A stretch of DNA of 10,243 nucleotides from an uncultured Lachnospiraceae bacterium (GTDB lineage: Bacteria; Bacillota; Clostridia; Lachnospirales; Lachnospiraceae), in the NCBI GenBank assembly GCA_947177925.1, contig CAMWWJ010000105.1:1-10243 (forward strand). Reading direction: 5' to 3'. The notes under the pieces were generated by a model, which made no database searches, was not told the origin of the DNA, and saw only the letters and a list, made by a program, of their open reading frames with translations. Both the position numbers and the translations under genes were made by a program. Every line of letters starts with the position of its first letter. Within the stretch, counting starts at the first letter, position 1. Below, piece by piece: positions 6,972 through 10,243 of this stretch.

Positions 6972-7595
6972 TTAAAGAATCTCCCTAACTTTCTCATACA
7001 CTGCTAAAGCCAGCTTTTCATGGCCAGTTTCATCCAAATGTTCCCGATCCACCTGACTTGGCAGGGCAAAGTCACTTGCTGAGAGAAAAGCGCAATGATA
7101 ATGTAAAGCAATTTTTTCATATTCATCCTTCAATTGTTTTACGGTTTTTTCCGAGTTTTCATCAAATTCCCCGTCAAATCCCTCTTCTCCAACCCCTTTC
7201 CCCATGTGTATAGGGGATACAAGAAGAAGCTTTGTGTTTCTTTCCGTCTTTTCCTTTACCTGAATAACTAATTGCTCCATCCCTTTTCCAATTACTTTTG
7301 CAGAAGCCTGGTATCTCCTTTTGCAGTCATTGGTGCCAAGCATGATGATGACCAGATCAAGAGGATTGTGGGTTTCCAAAAGCATGGGAAGTATCCGACT
7401 TCCTTTCCGGTTATCCCAAAGGGCATCCTCAAACACAGTAGTCCTCCCGCAAAGTCCCTCCTCCAATATTTGATATTCTTCTCCAAGCATATGTTGTAAG
7501 CGGCCTGTCCATCTGACACCATCGTCATATCTTCCGCTTCCGTCCGGCTTATAGCCATATGTATTGGAATCTCCAAAGCATAAAATTCGTTTCAT
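6972..7595 (-). CDS. SGNH/GDSL hydrolase (arylesterase / acyltransferase-like)
   Basis: This 207-residue cytoplasmic hydrolase has the four SGNH blocks. Nucleophile S10 is in FGDSNTYG, a block II glycine in ILEEGLCGRTT, GTND in VIIMLGTND, and a catalytic Asp/His pair in VDREHLDETGH near the end. The wording of these blocks (RILCFGDS, VRWTGRL, EEGL-RTT, LDLVIIMLGTND) closely matches the Mycobacterium smegmatis arylesterase/acyltransferase MsAcT as I remember it, so an esterase acting on small acyl esters is likely; the natural substrate is unknown. The start at 7595 is set by AGGAGG 9 bases upstream; a start at 7670 would run through the cysK terminator. No clear promoter is seen in the roughly 50 bases between that terminator and the ATG, so expression may depend on read-through from the cysteine genes or on a weak promoter. 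A promoter for the next operon follows after the stop, with no strong terminator. Confidence 0.9.
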   Translation of the reverse strand: MKRILCFGDSNTYGYKPDGSGRYDDGVRWTGRLQHMLGEEYQILEEGLCGRTTVFEDALWDNRKGSRILPMLLETHNPLDLVIIMLGTNDCKRRYQASAKVIGKGMEQLVIQVKEKTERNTKLLLVSPIHMGKGVGEEGFDGEFDENSEKTVKQLKDEYEKIALHYHCAFLSASDFALPSQVDREHLDETGHEKLALAVYEKVREIL

Positions 7596-7644
7596 TCTCT
7601 TCTTCCTCCTTCTTCCGCCGGATAGCTCCATCAGTTTTTCAGGT

Positions 7645-7684
7645 AAAAAAAGAGCATCAGCACACTTCATCCGGGCTGATGCTC
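7645..7684 (-). terminator. Rho-independent terminator after cysK
   Basis: On the minus strand a perfect 10-base stem, GAGCATCAGC (7684-7675) with GCTGATGCTC (7661-7652), encloses a 13-base loop and is followed directly by seven T (7651-7645). It lies 13 bases after the cysK stop codon and ends the metY-cysK unit. Confidence 0.95.
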
Positions 7685-7697
7685 AGTCTGTCATTTT

Positions 7698-8627
7698 TTA
7701 TTCGAACAGGGCGGTGGATAAGTATCTTTCCCCTGTATCCGGCAGTAATACTACAATATTTTTCCCTTTGTTTTCCGGTCTCTTTGCGAGTACGGTTGCT
7801 GCATGAAGGGCAGCGCCGGATGATATTCCCACTAAGAGTCCTTCTGATTTGGCTACTGCCCGTGAGGCTGCAAAGGCATCTTCGTTTTCAATCTGCAATA
7901 TTTCATCTACGATATCTAAATTCATGACTCCTGGAACGAAACCGGCTCCAATTCCCTGAATCTTATGGGGACCCGGATTTCCTCCGGATAGGACTGGAGA
8001 GCCTGCAGGCTCTACTGCTACAATCTTCACCTCTGGATTTTTGGCCTTTAATACTTCACCTGTACCGGTAACCGTACCGCCTGTTCCCACACCTGCTACA
8101 AAAATATCCACTTTCCCGTCTGTATCTGCCCAGATTTCCTCTGCTGTGGTTGCTCTGTGGATCGCAGGATTTGCTTTATTTTCAAATTGCTGTAAAATAA
8201 CGGCGTTTCCATATTCCTCTACCAGCGCCTGTGCTTTTGCAATGGCGCCTTTCATTCCTTCTGCACCGGGGGTCAGTACTACCTCTGCTCCAAGTGCGGA
8301 TACGATCCTTCTCCGTTCAATACTCATGGTATCCGGCATAGTAAGCACAAGCCTCAACCCCTTAGATGCTGCTACAAACGCAAGACCTATACCGGTATTG
8401 CCGCTGGTAGGCTCAATGAGTACGGTATCCTGATTAATCTTCCCCTCCTTGATGCCCTGTTCGATCATGGCATTGGCAACTCTGTCCTTTACGCTGCCAA
8501 GAGGATTGAAATACTCAAGCTTCGCAATGATGTTCGCACCCAAATCATTCTTTTTTTCATAATTGCTCAGCTCTAAAAGCGGGGTGTGTCCAATCAGTTC
8601 CGTTAATTTTTTTGCTATGTCAGCCAT
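7698..8627 (-). CDS. cysK: Cysteine synthase A (O-acetylserine sulfhydrylase)
   Basis: This 309-residue protein has the usual length for CysK. PLP-binding K47 lies in NPLGSVKDR, the substrate loop TSGNTG is at 74-79, the phosphate-binding loop GTGGT at 181-185, and a pyridine-contact serine lies in GISSGAA near the C-terminus. It makes L-cysteine from O-acetyl-L-serine and sulfide in the cytoplasm. The start has GAGGA 7 bases upstream. It follows metY by 69 AT-rich bases without a terminator, so it is probably co-transcribed with metY; a TATAAT (8687-8682) in the gap has no good -35 box, so a separate promoter is only possible. No serine acetyltransferase (cysE) is in the window. A CysM-type or cystathionine beta-synthase-type role is less likely given the length and motifs. 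Confidence 0.95.
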   Translation of the reverse strand: MADIAKKLTELIGHTPLLELSNYEKKNDLGANIIAKLEYFNPLGSVKDRVANAMIEQGIKEGKINQDTVLIEPTSGNTGIGLAFVAASKGLRLVLTMPDTMSIERRRIVSALGAEVVLTPGAEGMKGAIAKAQALVEEYGNAVILQQFENKANPAIHRATTAEEIWADTDGKVDIFVAGVGTGGTVTGTGEVLKAKNPEVKIVAVEPAGSPVLSGGNPGPHKIQGIGAGFVPGVMNLDIVDEILQIENEDAFAASRAVAKSEGLLVGISSGAALHAATVLAKRPENKGKNIVVLLPDTGERYLSTALFE

Positions 8628-8696
8628 TGTTTATTCCTCTTTTCTTTCTTACTACTTCTTTTTCATATTTATTTATCAAATATTATATATGGTATT

Positions 8697-10010
8697 TTAT
8701 TCTCCCACTACCTTAAATGCCTCTTCCAGATCCTGGATGATATCATCAATATTTTCCGTACCAATGGATAAGCGGATGGTATTGGGCTTGATTCCCTGTT
8801 CTGACAGTTCTGCTTCATTTAACTGTGAATGAGTGGTGGACGCCGGATGAATCACTAAGGATTTTACATCTGCCACATTGGCAAGCAGCGAAAACAACTC
8901 CAGATTATCAATAAAATCTTTTGCTTTCTTGGCATCACCCTTAATCTCAAAGGTAAAAATAGAACCTCCTCCATTTGGAAAATATTTTTGATATAATGCC
9001 TTCTGGCTTTCATCCTTTGTAACAGAAGGATGATGTACTTCTTCTACCTGCGGATGATTGTTTAAATATTCTACTACTTTCAAGGCATTTTCCACATGAC
9101 GTTCCACCCGGAGAGATAATGTTTCTAAGCCCTGTAAGAAGAAAAATGCATGGAATGGCGACAGAGTAGCTCCGGTATCCCTTAATAAGATAGCACGAAT
9201 CTTTGTGACAAATGCTGCGGGACCCACTGCTTTTGTAAAGCTTACTCCATGGTAGCTTGGGTTTGGCTCCGTCAGAGAAGGAAACTTTCCGCTTGCCTCC
9301 CAGTCAAACTTCCCGCTGTCAACAATGACACCGCCTATCGTAGTACCATGTCCTCCTATAAATTTGGTGGCAGAATGCACTACAATATCCGCACCATATT
9401 CAATCGGTCTTACAAGGTAAGGAGTTGCAAAGGTATTGTCAATGACAAGGGGGATATTATGTTTATGGGCAATGTTTGCAAGGGTTTCAATATCCACTAC
9501 CTCAGAACGGGGATTTCCTAATGTTTCAATGAATACCGCTTTCGTATTTTCCACAATAGCATTTTCCACTTCTTCATAATTGAAAGGATCCACGAAGGTT
9601 GTTGTAATTCCATATTCAGGAAGTGTATGGGCCAATAAATTATAGGTACCGCCATAAATATTTTTTGCAGCCACAATATGTTCTCCTGCCTTTGCCAGAT
9701 TCTGGAAAGTATAGGAAATTGCTGCTGCTCCGGAAGCTACTGCCAAAGCTGCAACGCCTCCTTCCAAAGCTGCAATTCTTTTTTCAAATACATCCTCCGT
9801 AGGATTAGTAAGTCTGCCATATATATTTCCGGCATCTGTAAGATCAAAGCGAGCCGCTGCATGATCGGAATTCTTAAATACATAAGAAGATGTCTGATAA
9901 ATGGGAACTGCCCTTGCATCCGTTACCGGATCCGGCTTTTCCTGACCTACATGTAATTGTAATGTTTCAAATTTTAACTTTCTGTTTTCTCTTGTTATTT
10001 TTTCACTCAT
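8697..10010 (-). CDS. metY: O-acetylhomoserine sulfhydrylase (O-acetylhomoserine aminocarboxypropyltransferase)
   Basis: This 437-residue protein is a member of the Cys/Met metabolism PLP enzyme family. Y64 and R66 lie in YGRLTNPT (phosphate binding from the neighbouring subunit), the cofactor loop is ASGAAA at 92-97, D191 lies in VIDNTFATP, and the PLP lysine K216 is in HSATKFIGGHG. The length of about 430 residues, the insert between K216 and the C-terminal domain (KFPSLTEPNPSYHGVSF) and the motif wording fit MetY rather than the shorter MetB/MetC. It joins sulfide to O-acetyl-L-homoserine to give L-homocysteine, the direct sulfhydrylation route to methionine; some members also accept O-acetylserine. 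AGGAG lies 8 bases before the start. A leader of about 200 bases with a cysteine-rich small reading frame precedes it, and cysK follows it. Confidence 0.95.
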   Translation of the reverse strand: MSEKITRENRKLKFETLQLHVGQEKPDPVTDARAVPIYQTSSYVFKNSDHAAARFDLTDAGNIYGRLTNPTEDVFEKRIAALEGGVAALAVASGAAAISYTFQNLAKAGEHIVAAKNIYGGTYNLLAHTLPEYGITTTFVDPFNYEEVENAIVENTKAVFIETLGNPRSEVVDIETLANIAHKHNIPLVIDNTFATPYLVRPIEYGADIVVHSATKFIGGHGTTIGGVIVDSGKFDWEASGKFPSLTEPNPSYHGVSFTKAVGPAAFVTKIRAILLRDTGATLSPFHAFFFLQGLETLSLRVERHVENALKVVEYLNNHPQVEEVHHPSVTKDESQKALYQKYFPNGGGSIFTFEIKGDAKKAKDFIDNLELFSLLANVADVKSLVIHPASTTHSQLNEAELSEQGIKPNTIRLSIGTENIDDIIQDLEEAFKVVGE

Positions 10011-10018
10011 AATATGTT

Positions 10019-10099
10019 CTCCTATCCGGCTGACTGCCTCTGTTCTTTATTTTTTGATTTCGTTATTGCTTTCTATGTACCTGCTATTGACAAGGGCAG
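10019..10099 (-). promoter_or_regulatory. Candidate RNA structure linking the cysteine codons to the metY ribosome binding site
   Basis: The cysteine-codon segment CTGCCCTTGT (10099-10090) can pair with ACAGAGGCAG (10043-10034): five Watson-Crick pairs, one C-A mismatch, one G-U pair and three more pairs. The partner ends 10 bases before the metY Shine-Dalgarno AGGAG (10023-10019). A competing local hairpin, GTGCTG (10102-10097) with CAGGTAC across the leader stop codon, is also possible. No terminator with a T-run is present between the leader frame and metY, so any control would act on translation or RNA stability. This was judged by eye only. Confidence 0.3.
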
Positions 10100-10164
10100 C
10101 ACATTCGATACTCCTTTTTTATGTATTCTGCTTTTACAATTCGTATTGTTTCATTTTTCATCAT
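10084..10164 (-). CDS. Putative cysteine-rich leader peptide upstream of metY
   Basis: This is a 26-codon frame starting with ATGATG (10164 or 10161) and ending at TAG 10086-10084. AAGGTGG lies 5 bases before the first ATG and 8 before the second. The N-terminal part is charged, with no membrane segment. The last six residues are MCCPCQ, so three of the last five residues are cysteine, encoded TGC TGC CCT TGT. A second AAGGAG stands 6 bases before the internal ATG of MCCPCQ, so a six-residue peptide could be made alone. The peptide stops 73 bases before metY. Clustered codons for the pathway's product, just before the stop of a short frame in front of a sulfur-assimilation gene, are the hallmark of amino-acid-sensing leader peptides; cysteine-sensing small frames are known in mycobacteria. 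The function here is inference, and I do not recognise this peptide as a named family. Confidence 0.6.
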   Translation of the reverse strand: MMKNETIRIVKAEYIKKEYRMCCPCQ

Positions 10165-10221
10165 GGTTACCACCTTTTCCTATTTTCATACTTGTTTTGT
10201 ATGAATTAAATCTATGTTGGC

Positions 10222-10227
10222 ATTATA
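10222..10227 (-). promoter_or_regulatory. Probable -10 box of the metY leader promoter
   Basis: A perfect TATAAT on the minus strand (10227-10222) would start transcription near 10215, about 50 bases before the leader peptide start. The expected -35 box lies just outside the window, so the promoter is only half visible. A second TATAAT lies at the window edge (10243-10238). Confidence 0.45.
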
Positions 10228-10243
10228 ACCCATGGCTATTATA

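Noticed and set aside
7596..7670. Extended start for the SGNH hydrolase
   Set aside because: It would begin inside the cysK terminator. AGGAGG is correctly placed for the ATG at 7595, and the family normally begins directly with the RILCFGDS strand.
10150..10180. AAGGTGGTAACC resembles part of the T-box antiterminator motif
   Set aside because: There is no T-box stem I, no specifier loop, and no terminator/antiterminator pair. The string is better explained as the Shine-Dalgarno of the leader frame.
10011..10243. Search for a SAM (S-box) riboswitch upstream of metY
   Set aside because: None of the conserved S-box core sequences or its four-way stem pattern were seen on the minus strand within the visible leader. 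The part beyond the window edge cannot be judged.
1..10243. Mobile elements, phage genes, CRISPR arrays, toxin-antitoxin pairs
   Set aside because: No transposase, integrase, repeat-spacer array or typical small paired genes were found. The tRNA gene is not followed by an integrase or a repeated 3' end within the window.

Overview
The window looks like chromosomal DNA of an anaerobic Clostridia (Firmicutes) bacterium, most probably a Lachnospiraceae relative. The reasons are low-to-moderate GC, strong AGGAGG-type ribosome binding sites, sigma-A-like promoters, a tRNA-Arg(ACG) without an encoded CCA end, and a GlpA-like / FAD-NAD oxidoreductase / DUF1667 triad of the kind found in clostridia. 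No insertion sequence, phage gene, CRISPR array or other mobile element is visible. Almost everything is on the minus strand; the exceptions are a partial regulator at the left edge and the tRNA gene.

Left part (1-3840). The 3' end of a probable MerR-type regulator with a GyrI-like effector-binding domain (1-612, +) converges on a two-gene minus-strand unit. That unit has a CPBP (CAAX/Abi-type) intramembrane protease gene (2820-3680) followed 25 bases later by a large GT-C-type membrane glycosyltransferase-like gene (629-2794). A short regulatory region (about 3700-3836) carries two divergent promoters, one for this unit and one for tRNA-Arg(ACG) (3837-3910, +). A near-palindrome lies over the -35 box of the leftward promoter. 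A hairpin with T-runs on both sides (3954-3990) can end transcription from both directions.

Middle (3998-6950). A minus-strand redox operon with a recognisable promoter encodes a GlpA-like FAD/[2Fe-2S] dehydrogenase, an FAD/NAD(P) oxidoreductase and a small Cys-motif DUF1667 protein. Together they probably form an anaerobic glycerol-3-phosphate dehydrogenase system in which DUF1667 takes the place of GlpC. Glycerol kinase and the glycerol facilitator are not in the window.

Right part (6972-10243). A GDSL/SGNH esterase gene (6972-7595) lies downstream of a sulfur-assimilation pair, metY (O-acetylhomoserine sulfhydrylase, 8697-10010) and cysK (cysteine synthase, 7698-8627). A strong terminator at 7645-7684 closes this pair. 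The most interesting element is in the metY leader: a 26-codon reading frame (10084-10164) with a good ribosome binding site. It ends in Met-Cys-Cys-Pro-Cys-Gln-stop and has a second Shine-Dalgarno/ATG just before the cysteine codons. The cysteine-codon run can pair with a segment just upstream of the metY ribosome binding site. This has the layout of a cysteine-sensing leader peptide controlling metY and perhaps cysK.
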